A DNA stretch of 5,009 bases from contig JARFQS010000440.1 of the NCBI GenBank assembly GCA_029287645.1, positions 1-5,009 on the forward strand, written 5' to 3'. The DNA is from Thermoanaerobaculia bacterium. GTDB lineage: Bacteria > Acidobacteriota > Thermoanaerobaculia > Multivoradales > JAHEKO01. Shown here in pieces: positions 1-5,009 of the stretch (within the stretch, counting starts at the first letter, position 1; each line of letters begins with the position of its first letter). Below the pieces are notes generated by a model. It saw nothing but the letters and a program-made list of their open reading frames with translations, had not been told where the DNA came from and searched no databases. The position numbers and the translations under genes were made by a program.

Positions 1-298
1 GCTCTACCTCGGTGAAGTGGACTCCCTGGACCAGGCGATCGAGTTGGCGAACCGGAGCGAGTACGGGCTGACGGCGGGGATCTTCAGCGAGGACATGGGG
101 GAAGTCGAGCGATTCTTCGAGGCGATCGAATCTGGCGTGACCTACGCGAATCGGCGCAGTGGGGCCACCACCGGTGCCTGGCCCGGTGTGAACCCCTTCT
201 GCGGTTGGAAATCGAGTGGTTCGACTGGCAAGGGTGTCTGTGGTCCGTACTATGTGTCACAGTTCCTGCGCGAGCAGAGTCGAACCCTCATGGAGTAG
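1..298 (+). CDS. Aldehyde dehydrogenase family protein, C-terminal fragment (1-pyrroline-5-carboxylate / semialdehyde dehydrogenase-like)
   Basis: This is the 3' end of a gene that begins before the window; the reading frame is open from base 2 and stops at TAG 296-298, leaving about 98 residues. The visible part matches the C-terminal end of NAD(P)-dependent aldehyde dehydrogenases. A YGLTAGIFSED segment is followed by the strand-turn element SGVTYANR, an N-P-F-C-G-W-K-S-S-G motif (bases 191-220) equivalent to the usual PFGGxKxSG, and a C-terminal tail with FLREQSRT. The NRRSGATTGAWPG stretch resembles the 1-pyrroline-5-carboxylate (glutamate 5-semialdehyde) dehydrogenase-like branch rather than the ALDH7 branch. 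The catalytic Cys and Glu lie upstream and cannot be checked. The second Gly of PFGG is Cys here. It is followed after 42 bp by a co-oriented aminotransferase, so it probably oxidises that enzyme's semialdehyde product to a carboxylate. Family is secure; substrate (glutamate versus 2-aminoadipate semialdehyde) is inference. Confidence 0.9.
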   Translation, partial: LYLGEVDSLDQAIELANRSEYGLTAGIFSEDMGEVERFFEAIESGVTYANRRSGATTGAWPGVNPFCGWKSSGSTGKGVCGPYYVSQFLREQSRTLME

Positions 299-328
299 GA
301 GTTCTTCCCACGTCCATCTCGAGGTGTC

Positions 329-332
329 GGAG
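329..332 (+). promoter_or_regulatory. Ribosome binding site for the aminotransferase
   Basis: GGAG ends 8 nt before the ATG at 341, a good Shine-Dalgarno position, and supports that start. A second GAGG at 321-324 is too far upstream to be the main site. The 42-bp gap (299-340) after the aldehyde dehydrogenase stop shows no clear promoter boxes or terminator hairpin, so read-through from the upstream gene is likely. Confidence 0.55.
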
Positions 333-340
333 ACTGAATC

Positions 341-1669
341 ATGAACGAAGCGCAAGTTCCCTACATCGGCACCGAGCTGCCCGGCCCCAAGGCCAGGGCC
401 ATGTTGGACAGAGAGAAGGTCTGGGTTTCCCAGAACTACGTCAAGGACTATCCCCTAGTGGTCGACCGGGGCCAGGGCATGGTCCTGACCGATCTCGACG
501 GCAACCGATTCCTCGACTTCGCGGCGGGCATCGCGGTTTGTGCGACGGGCCATTGTCATCCGCGGGTCGTCGCGGCAATTCAGAAGCAAGCCGAACGGCT
601 GCTTCATTTGTGCGCCATCGATTTCTACTATCCGCAGGTCGTGGAGTTGGCCGAGCGGCTGGCGGCTGTCGCTCCGGGTGAGTCCGAGAAGCGCGTCTAT
701 TTCGCGAACTCGGGTGCCGAAGCTATCGAGACAGCGCTCAAGCTGGCGCGTCTGCGCACGGGGCGGCAGAAGATCGTCGCCTGTTTCGGCGCCTTTCATG
801 GTCGGACCATGGGCGCTCTTTCGCTCACCGCGAGCAAGGCAACGCACCGCCGGGGCTACGCTCCGTTTCTGCCCGAGGTGCATCATACTCACTACGCCTC
901 GTGCTATCGCTGCCCGGTAGGCCGTGAGCCGGAGACCTGCAGCGTCGAGTGTCTGGATCTGTTGGAGAAGTCCCTCTTCAACGCCGTGGCTCCGCCGGAG
1001 GAGATCGCGGCCATTGTCGTCGAGCCCGTGCAAGGCGAGGGTGGCTACTTCGTGCCGAAGCCCGAGTTCCTCGGCCGGATCGCCGAGCTTGCGAAGAAGC
1101 ATGGCATTCTGGTCGTCGGCGACGAAGTGCAGAGTGGCTTTGGCCGCACCGGCAAGATGTTCGCGAGTGAACACTTCGGGTTCGAGCCGGACATCCTGGT
1201 GCTGGGCAAGGGGATCGCCTCCGGCATGCCGCTCTCCGCGGTGGTGGCCAGCGACGAGCTCATGCAGTGGCGCTCGGGCGGGCATGGCAGCACGTTCGGC
1301 GGCAATCCCGTCTCCTGTGAAGCGTCTCTGGCGACGATCGAGCTCTTGGAAGAGGGGCTGATCGACAACGCCGCCGAGATGGGAGAGCACCTCAAGAGCC
1401 GGTTGCAGGCGCTCATGGAGAAGCACGAGTGCATCGGAGATGTCAGAGGTCTCGGGCTGATGCTCGCTGTCGATCTGGTCAAGGACCGGGAGTCGAGAGA
1501 GCCGGACCATGAGTTGCTTCAGAAGGTCCTGTACTCGGCCTTCGAAAAGGGCGTGGCGTTTCTGGGATGTGGCGCGAGCAGCGTGCGCATCGCACCGCCG
1601 CTGATCATCACTGAGAACGAGGCCGATATCGCGGTCGATGTTCTGGATCAGACTTTGGGAGAGCTATGA
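341..1669 (+). CDS. Class III (ornithine/GABA/lysine-type) PLP-dependent aminotransferase
   Basis: This complete 442-residue protein has normal length for fold-type I, class III aminotransferases. Such enzymes move the terminal amino group of ornithine, acetylornithine, GABA or lysine to 2-oxoglutarate, giving a semialdehyde; they act in the cytoplasm. Visible signatures are the N-terminal PGPKAR (about 14-19) and the phosphate-binding SGAEA (124-128). They continue with FHGRTMG (152-158), EPVQGEGG (228-235) and GDEVQSGFGRTG (260-271), where Asp261 would contact the PLP ring nitrogen. Lys290 in LGKGIASG is the predicted Schiff-base lysine, followed by STFGGNP (317-323) and Arg416 near the C-terminus. 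All key residues are present. Residues 188-204 form a Cys-rich insertion (C-x2-C-x8-C-x3-C), which I recall in archaeal-type ornithine/broad-specificity members of the acetylornithine aminotransferase family. The ATG at 341 has GGAG upstream, and its N-terminus matches the family. Its stop overlaps the next start by 4 bp. Alternatives are lysine 6-aminotransferase, ornithine or GABA aminotransferase, or an amino-acid racemase/epimerase of the same fold. Family certain, substrate uncertain. Confidence 0.95.
   Translation: MNEAQVPYIGTELPGPKARAMLDREKVWVSQNYVKDYPLVVDRGQGMVLTDLDGNRFLDFAAGIAVCATGHCHPRVVAAIQKQAERLLHLCAIDFYYPQVVELAERLAAVAPGESEKRVYFANSGAEAIETALKLARLRTGRQKIVACFGAFHGRTMGALSLTASKATHRRGYAPFLPEVHHTHYASCYRCPVGREPETCSVECLDLLEKSLFNAVAPPEEIAAIVVEPVQGEGGYFVPKPEFLGRIAELAKKHGILVVGDEVQSGFGRTGKMFASEHFGFEPDILVLGKGIASGMPLSAVVASDELMQWRSGGHGSTFGGNPVSCEASLATIELLEEGLIDNAAEMGEHLKSRLQALMEKHECIGDVRGLGLMLAVDLVKDRESREPDHELLQKVLYSAFEKGVAFLGCGASSVRIAPPLIITENEADIAVDVLDQTLGEL
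1657..1663 (+). promoter_or_regulatory. Ribosome binding site for the M20 deacylase, inside the aminotransferase 3' end
   Basis: GGGAGAG lies just before the ATG at 1666, with GGAG ending 4 nt upstream of it. It sits inside the last codons of the aminotransferase, and the start overlaps that gene's stop as ATGA (1666-1669). This is the classic arrangement for translational coupling and supports the chosen start. Confidence 0.6.
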
Positions 1670-2874
1670 CGCAATCGCGGCAGGAGCTTTTCGAGGTGAT
1701 CGACCAGGCCGACCCGATCAAGCTGCTCGGCGAGTTGATTCGCATTCCCAGTCACCGGGGGCTCGAGAGGCAGGAGGAGGGCGTGGCCCGGGCTCTCGCC
1801 AGATACCTGGGGTCGCACGGTCTTGCCGTACGTCTGGAGGAGGTGGTCGAGGGACGGCCGAATCTGACTTGCACCCTGGAGGGCGAGGAGCGGGGCCGTC
1901 ACCTTCTCCTTTGTGGCCATACCGACACGGTTCCTCTGAATGAAGATGACGAAGGAGTCGGATTCTCGGGTCTTGTTCGCAATGGAAAGATCGAGGGACG
2001 CGGTAGTGTCGACATGAAGGGTGCTCTGGCTGCAATGGCCGCCGCCATGGTGGGTCTTCACAAGGCGGATGCCCTGCCCAGGGGTAAGGTGACCCTGGCA
2101 GCCATCATCGATGAGGAGATGGAGAGCCTGGGTGCCGAACACCTCGTGGCGAGCGGTTTCCAGGCAGACGGAGCCATCGTGGGAGAGCCGACCGAGAATC
2201 GGCTGAGTCTGGGGCACAAGGGCCTGGAGTGGCTGGAGTTTCGGTTCCAGGGGAAAGCGGCGCACGGTGGTACACCGCGATCAGGGATCAACGCGATCGA
2301 TGCCGCAGCCCGCTTCATCGAGTTGGTGAGGACCGAGTTGGTGCCTCGATTCAGCGAACGCGCTGATGAGCTGCTCGGGCCACCGACCTTGAACTTCGGA
2401 ACGATTCGTGGGGGTGATCAGCCTTCGACGGTGGCTGCAAACTGTACGCTGACGGCAGACCGCCGCTCCGTCCCCGGTGAGACCTTCGAGTCGATGACGC
2501 AAGAGCTTCGCGCGCTGCTGGACCAGGTCGAACGCGAGATGCCGGGACTGCTGGCTGGGCTGGTCAGGGTTCCCGGCGGAATGGCGACTCTCGAGCACGT
2601 GGCTCTCAAGACCGAGGCTGACCATCCAGTGGCTGAGTCGACCACCAATGCGATCCAGGAGCTCTACGGTGCGCTGGGTGAGCCAGGCGACTTTCCCGCC
2701 TGGACCGACGGTGCCCTGTTGGCTGAGTTCGGCGGGATCCCCACTGTGATCCTCGGGCCGGGCAATCTGCAATTGGCCCATTCCCCGCGGGAAGCTATCG
2801 AAGAGGACCAGGTCCTCGAGGCGGCTCGTCTGTACGCGCTCGCCGCTCTCGATTTCTGCCCGGGAGCGGAATGA
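1666..2874 (+). CDS. M20-family metallo-deacylase/peptidase (ArgE/DapE/ACY1 type)
   Basis: This 402-residue, probably cytoplasmic enzyme has the usual length for di-zinc amidohydrolases that remove acyl groups from amino acids (ArgE, DapE, LysK-like) or cleave small peptides. Predicted catalytic residues are all present. His85 and Asp87 lie in CGHTDTVP, and Asp116, the bridging ligand, lies in GRGSVDMKG (111-119). Glu150 (general base) and Glu151 (ligand) lie in IIDEEME, Glu174 lies in GEPT, and His372 lies in LAHSPREAI. His200 in KAAHGGTPRSG belongs to the central lid/dimerisation domain, roughly residues 182-295, which interrupts the peptidase domain. No signal peptide is visible. It overlaps both neighbours by 4 bp. 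Being coupled to an aminotransferase and a transporter, it probably releases the amino acid that the aminotransferase consumes, from an N-acyl or dipeptide form. ArgE, DapE, LysK-like and carboxypeptidase functions cannot be separated by eye, so no symbol is given. Confidence 0.93.
   Translation: MTQSRQELFEVIDQADPIKLLGELIRIPSHRGLERQEEGVARALARYLGSHGLAVRLEEVVEGRPNLTCTLEGEERGRHLLLCGHTDTVPLNEDDEGVGFSGLVRNGKIEGRGSVDMKGALAAMAAAMVGLHKADALPRGKVTLAAIIDEEMESLGAEHLVASGFQADGAIVGEPTENRLSLGHKGLEWLEFRFQGKAAHGGTPRSGINAIDAAARFIELVRTELVPRFSERADELLGPPTLNFGTIRGGDQPSTVAANCTLTADRRSVPGETFESMTQELRALLDQVEREMPGLLAGLVRVPGGMATLEHVALKTEADHPVAESTTNAIQELYGALGEPGDFPAWTDGALLAEFGGIPTVILGPGNLQLAHSPREAIEEDQVLEAARLYALAALDFCPGAE
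2862..2866 (+). promoter_or_regulatory. Ribosome binding site for the YfcC-family transporter
   Basis: GGGAG ends 4 nt before the ATG at 2871, inside the last codons of the M20 gene. The start overlaps the upstream stop as ATGA (2871-2874), repeating the arrangement at the previous junction and supporting this start. Confidence 0.55.
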
Positions 2875-4217
2875 AGCTGCGGGTTCCCCACACCTTCGCG
2901 CTGCTCTTCGGCCTCGTGGTCGTGGCTGCCATTGCGACCCACTGGATCCCAGCCGGCCAATACGAACGCCAGGAGGTCGAGGGACGAGAGCTGGTCCTGC
3001 CGGACTCGTATCAGCGGGTCGAGGGACAGCCTGCCGGCGTCATCGAAGTCTTCCTCGCCTACCCCAGAGGGCTCGTCGAGACCGCCTACATCGTCTTCTA
3101 CATCTTCATCATCGGCGGCGCCTTCGGGGTCATCAACGCGACCGGTTCCGTGGAGGCCTCGATTCGCGGCATCGTCAAGGCCTGTAGGGGTCGCGGCGAG
3201 CTGGTCGTGGCGGTGCTGGTGGTGCTGTTCTCGCTGGCCGGTGCCACGATCGGCATGGCGGAGGAGACGCTCGTCTTTCTTCCAGGTCTCCTGGTCCTCA
3301 CCCGACGGTTGGGATACGACGACATCACCGCCGGGGCGATCGGGCTGGTGGGGGCGGGTGCCGGATTCTCGGGGGCCTTCCTGAATCCCTTCACTGTCGG
3401 AGTGGCACAGGGCATCGCAGGGCTGCCACTGTTCTCGGGAGTCGGCTATCGGTTGTTGGTCTGGAGTGTGATCACCGCCATCACGGCGGTCTTCGTGGTG
3501 CTCTACGCGCGGCGGAGCCGAACGGGGGTCCAGAGCCCGGAGGCGACCGATGAGAGTGAGGCCGCCGTGGCTCCCCGGCAGAAGGCCGTGCTGGGCCTGC
3601 TGGTTCTTGCGCTGCTGGCGGTGGTCATCGGAGCGCTTCGCTGGCAATGGGGAATCATGGAGCTCTCCGGTCTGTTCATCGCCGTGACGGTGATCGGCGG
3701 CCTGATGGGAGGGCTCGGCGCGAGCGGAACGGGCGAACGGTTCCTGGAAGGCGCAGCGGCGATCGCTGGAGGTGCTCTGGTCGTGGGCCTGGCTCGAGGG
3801 ATCCTGGTTATCTTCGACGGTGCCAACGTCACAGACACGATCCTGCACGGTATGGCCGCGTCGGTGAGCGGTCTGCCAGCTTCGATCAGCGTGGCGGGTA
3901 TCTACGCCGTTCAGGTCCTGCTGAACTTCCTCGTGCCTTCGGGCAGTGGCCAGGCGGCGCTGTCGATCCCCATTCTGGCGCCGCTCGGCGACCTGGTCGG
4001 AGTGACCCGCCAGACCACGGTGTTGGCCTACCAGTTCGGCGATGGCTTCTCGAACGTGCTGACCCCGACACAGGGCTACTTCATGGCCGGTCTCGCCCTG
4101 ATCGGCGTTCGATGGGAGCGCTGGCTGCGGTTCATCTGGCCTCTGCAGCTGATCTGGATCGTCGTAGGTCTGATCTTTCTGCTCCTTGCCCACGGCATGC
4201 GGTGGGGACCCTTCTGA
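2871..4217 (+). CDS. YfcC-family (DcuC / C4-dicarboxylate anaerobic carrier superfamily) membrane transporter
   Basis: This 448-residue polytopic inner-membrane protein is slightly short for the family, whose members are commonly somewhat over 450 residues by recollection. The start PHTFALLFG...WIPAGQYER (6-33) is the typical first helix and following loop. Other hallmarks are FIIGGAFGVINATG (79-92), GMAEET (128-133), the reentrant-like AFLNPFTVGVAQGIAGLPLF (169-188), NFLVPSGSGQAALSIPILAP (352-371) and QFGDGFSNVLTPT (388-400). Hydrophobic segments lie at about 7-27, 70-92, 110-143, 152-185, 192-213, 237-256, 262-285, 293-315, 337-372 and 418-441. A charged loop (about 214-236) separates the two halves, each carrying one polar, substrate-path-like motif. 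Family members include proteins annotated as putative arginine/ornithine or basic amino acid antiporters, and others of unknown substrate. As the last gene of a coupled set with amino-acid catabolic enzymes, it probably moves the pathway's amino acid, acyl-amino acid or peptide. C4-dicarboxylate exchange is an alternative. Family strong; substrate inferred only. Confidence 0.92.
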   Translation: MKLRVPHTFALLFGLVVVAAIATHWIPAGQYERQEVEGRELVLPDSYQRVEGQPAGVIEVFLAYPRGLVETAYIVFYIFIIGGAFGVINATGSVEASIRGIVKACRGRGELVVAVLVVLFSLAGATIGMAEETLVFLPGLLVLTRRLGYDDITAGAIGLVGAGAGFSGAFLNPFTVGVAQGIAGLPLFSGVGYRLLVWSVITAITAVFVVLYARRSRTGVQSPEATDESEAAVAPRQKAVLGLLVLALLAVVIGALRWQWGIMELSGLFIAVTVIGGLMGGLGASGTGERFLEGAAAIAGGALVVGLARGILVIFDGANVTDTILHGMAASVSGLPASISVAGIYAVQVLLNFLVPSGSGQAALSIPILAPLGDLVGVTRQTTVLAYQFGDGFSNVLTPTQGYFMAGLALIGVRWERWLRFIWPLQLIWIVVGLIFLLLAHGMRWGPF

Positions 4218-4222
4218 GGTTG

Positions 4223-4242
4223 CTCCGAGTCTCAGCTCGGAG
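4223..4242. terminator. Possible bidirectional terminator hairpin between convergent genes
   Basis: CTCCGAG (4223-4229) and CTCGGAG (4236-4242) form a perfect 7-bp, G+C-rich inverted repeat. A further G-U pair is possible, leaving a 4-nt loop (4231-4234). It begins 6 nt after the transporter stop and covers the stop of the converging gene, a good place for a shared terminator. No T-tract follows on either strand, so it is not a textbook intrinsic terminator. A second 7-bp pairing, CTCCGAT 4244-4250 with ATCGGAG 4267-4273, lies wholly inside the minus-strand gene and may be chance. Confidence 0.4.
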
Positions 4243-5009
4243 GCTCCGATGCGGCTCCGTCCGTGAATCGGAGTTGTTCCTCGATCGAGAATCCTCTGGC
4301 GCGTAGCTCGTCGACATAGCAGCTCGAATCGACCGAGAGCTCACGGGGCACGGCGCCCCGAGTCGTGTCGCCACGAGCCATCATCTCGGCGACGATGGCT
4401 CCGTCCCAGCCGGTAGTGCGCTGCATGGAGGTGAAGCCGGTCTCGGGATCGAAAAAGTCGACCAGGTCGAGCTGTGCCTCGGCCTCTTGTCCCTGATGAT
4501 TGCCCTTGGCGATGACGCGAACCAGGACGGCGTCTTCGAACTCTCCCTGAGCTTCTAGGCGCGGCCCGAGGAGGGTGTGGAGGACAGCGCGCGGCTTCAC
4601 CTTGGTTCCCTCGACATCGATCGGTTCCTGCTCGAACAGCCCGGCGTCCCGAAAGGCCTGCCATTGAGCCGCGTGACCCGGGTAACGGATCGTGCGGTTC
4701 TCCAGGGTCTCCAGCTTGCCGGCGAAGGTCCAGGGCATGGTGGAGGTGCCGCCGGCGGTCACGAAGGCCTCGAGCTCGCCGAAGGGTTCGGGAAACTCGA
4801 GAAGCTCGTAGCCGGCCGGGTCGAAGCAGGGGACTTCCGTGATCTCGCCGTTGCGCAGGAAGATGCCGCTGCCGTCGTACTCGTTGGTCAGCCCGGCAAT
4901 GTTGAAAGTCAAGGCGTACTTCCAGGGCGGCTCGGGTCGGGCTGGAATTCCGCCGTCCCACATGATGACCTCGTGCGGCTCGTCCAGCAGCCCCATGGTG
5001 TAGGTCATC
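4232..5009 (-). CDS. Saccharopine dehydrogenase family protein, C-terminal part (saccharopine dehydrogenase or lysine 6-dehydrogenase-like)
   Basis: About 258 codons of the 3' part are visible, ending at TGA (4234-4232). The gene runs off the right edge, so the true start and the N-terminal Rossmann NAD(P)-binding domain are missing. The ATG at 5008-5006 lies within the conserved domain and is probably an internal Met. Counting from it, family features are TMGLLDEPHEVIMWDGGIPA (4-23), FNIAGLTNEY (35-44), NGEITEVP (53-60), FGELEAFVTAGG (76-87), NRTIRYPGHAAQW (104-116), RDAGLF (120-125), TTGWDGAIVAEMMARGD (198-214) and AVPRELSVD (219-227). These match the saccharopine dehydrogenase C-terminal domain, including the RYPGH segment. 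Characterised relatives act on saccharopine, lysine (6-dehydrogenase, giving 2-aminoadipate 6-semialdehyde) or carboxynorspermidine. It converges with the transporter, 14 bp between stops, so it belongs to a separate transcript. Its position beside a semialdehyde-forming and -oxidising gene pair supports a lysine-degradation role. The exact reaction is uncertain. Confidence 0.88.
   Translation of the reverse strand, partial: MTYTMGLLDEPHEVIMWDGGIPARPEPPWKYALTFNIAGLTNEYDGSGIFLRNGEITEVPCFDPAGYELLEFPEPFGELEAFVTAGGTSTMPWTFAGKLETLENRTIRYPGHAAQWQAFRDAGLFEQEPIDVEGTKVKPRAVLHTLLGPRLEAQGEFEDAVLVRVIAKGNHQGQEAEAQLDLVDFFDPETGFTSMQRTTGWDGAIVAEMMARGDTTRGAVPRELSVDSSCYVDELRARGFSIEEQLRFTDGAASEPPS

Noticed and set aside
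299..340. Promoter or terminator in the gap after the aldehyde dehydrogenase
   Set aside because: The 42 bp contain only a CTCGAG palindrome and a ribosome binding site. No convincing -35/-10 pair or stem with T-run is visible.
455..1510. A 351-codon open frame on the minus strand opposite the aminotransferase
   Set aside because: It is antisense to a gene with every class III aminotransferase motif, and its translation shows no family features, so it is a codon-bias shadow.
1648..2265. A 205-codon open frame on the minus strand opposite the M20 gene
   Set aside because: It has no recognisable motifs and overlaps the N-terminal half of a protein with a full set of M20 metal ligands.
2664..4193. 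A 509-codon open frame on the minus strand opposite the transporter
   Set aside because: It is rich in Asp, His, Gln, Arg and Ser with no recognisable domain, and lies wholly opposite well-supported genes (the M20 3' end and the YfcC-family transporter). High G+C with strong third-position bias commonly leaves such long antisense frames open.
3647..4306. A 219-codon plus-strand frame overlapping the transporter and extending past its stop
   Set aside because: It is Arg- and Gly-rich, has no membrane segments or domain, and sits out of frame within the transporter, so it is a shadow that runs on into the antisense of the converging gene.
4341..4961. A 206-codon minus-strand frame within the saccharopine dehydrogenase-family gene
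   Set aside because: It is an Arg-rich out-of-frame translation of the same strand; the overlapping frame carries the conserved saccharopine dehydrogenase motifs.
5006..5008. ATG as the true start of the minus-strand gene
   Set aside because: It falls just before a conserved segment in the middle of the family, and the N-terminal nucleotide-binding domain would be absent. The gene more likely continues beyond the window.

Overview
The window reads as ordinary, gene-dense bacterial chromosome. G+C is high (well over half by eye), codons strongly prefer G or C in the third position, and genes are packed with almost no intergenic space. No mobile element, CRISPR array, rRNA or tRNA, or compositional break is visible. 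The family mix and G+C would fit a Gram-negative, non-enteric lineage such as Acidobacteriota or Myxococcota, often known only from metagenomes. That placement is a guess from style and cannot be proven from this sequence.

Layout: bases 1-298 hold the C-terminal end of an aldehyde dehydrogenase on the + strand. After a 42-bp gap come a complete class III PLP-dependent aminotransferase (341-1669), an M20-family ArgE/DapE-like metallo-deacylase or peptidase (1666-2874), and a YfcC/DcuC-superfamily membrane transporter (2871-4217). These last three are joined by two 4-bp ATGA stop/start overlaps and almost certainly form one transcription unit, probably with the aldehyde dehydrogenase. Facing them, with only 14 bp between stop codons, is the 3' part of a saccharopine dehydrogenase-family gene (4232 to the right edge, minus strand). 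A short inverted repeat spans the convergent junction.

Taken together (inference), this is a catabolic locus for a basic amino acid, lysine or ornithine. The transporter would import the amino acid or an acylated or peptide form, and the M20 enzyme would free the amino acid. The aminotransferase would convert the terminal amine to a semialdehyde, and the aldehyde dehydrogenase would oxidise that to the dicarboxylic amino acid (glutamate or 2-aminoadipate). The saccharopine dehydrogenase / lysine 6-dehydrogenase-type neighbour tips the balance toward lysine via 2-aminoadipate 6-semialdehyde, but substrate specificity cannot be settled from sequence alone. I found no convincing previously undescribed system. 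The points worth a second look are the pathway assignment, a four-cysteine insertion in the aminotransferase, and the pairing of the deacylase with the transporter.
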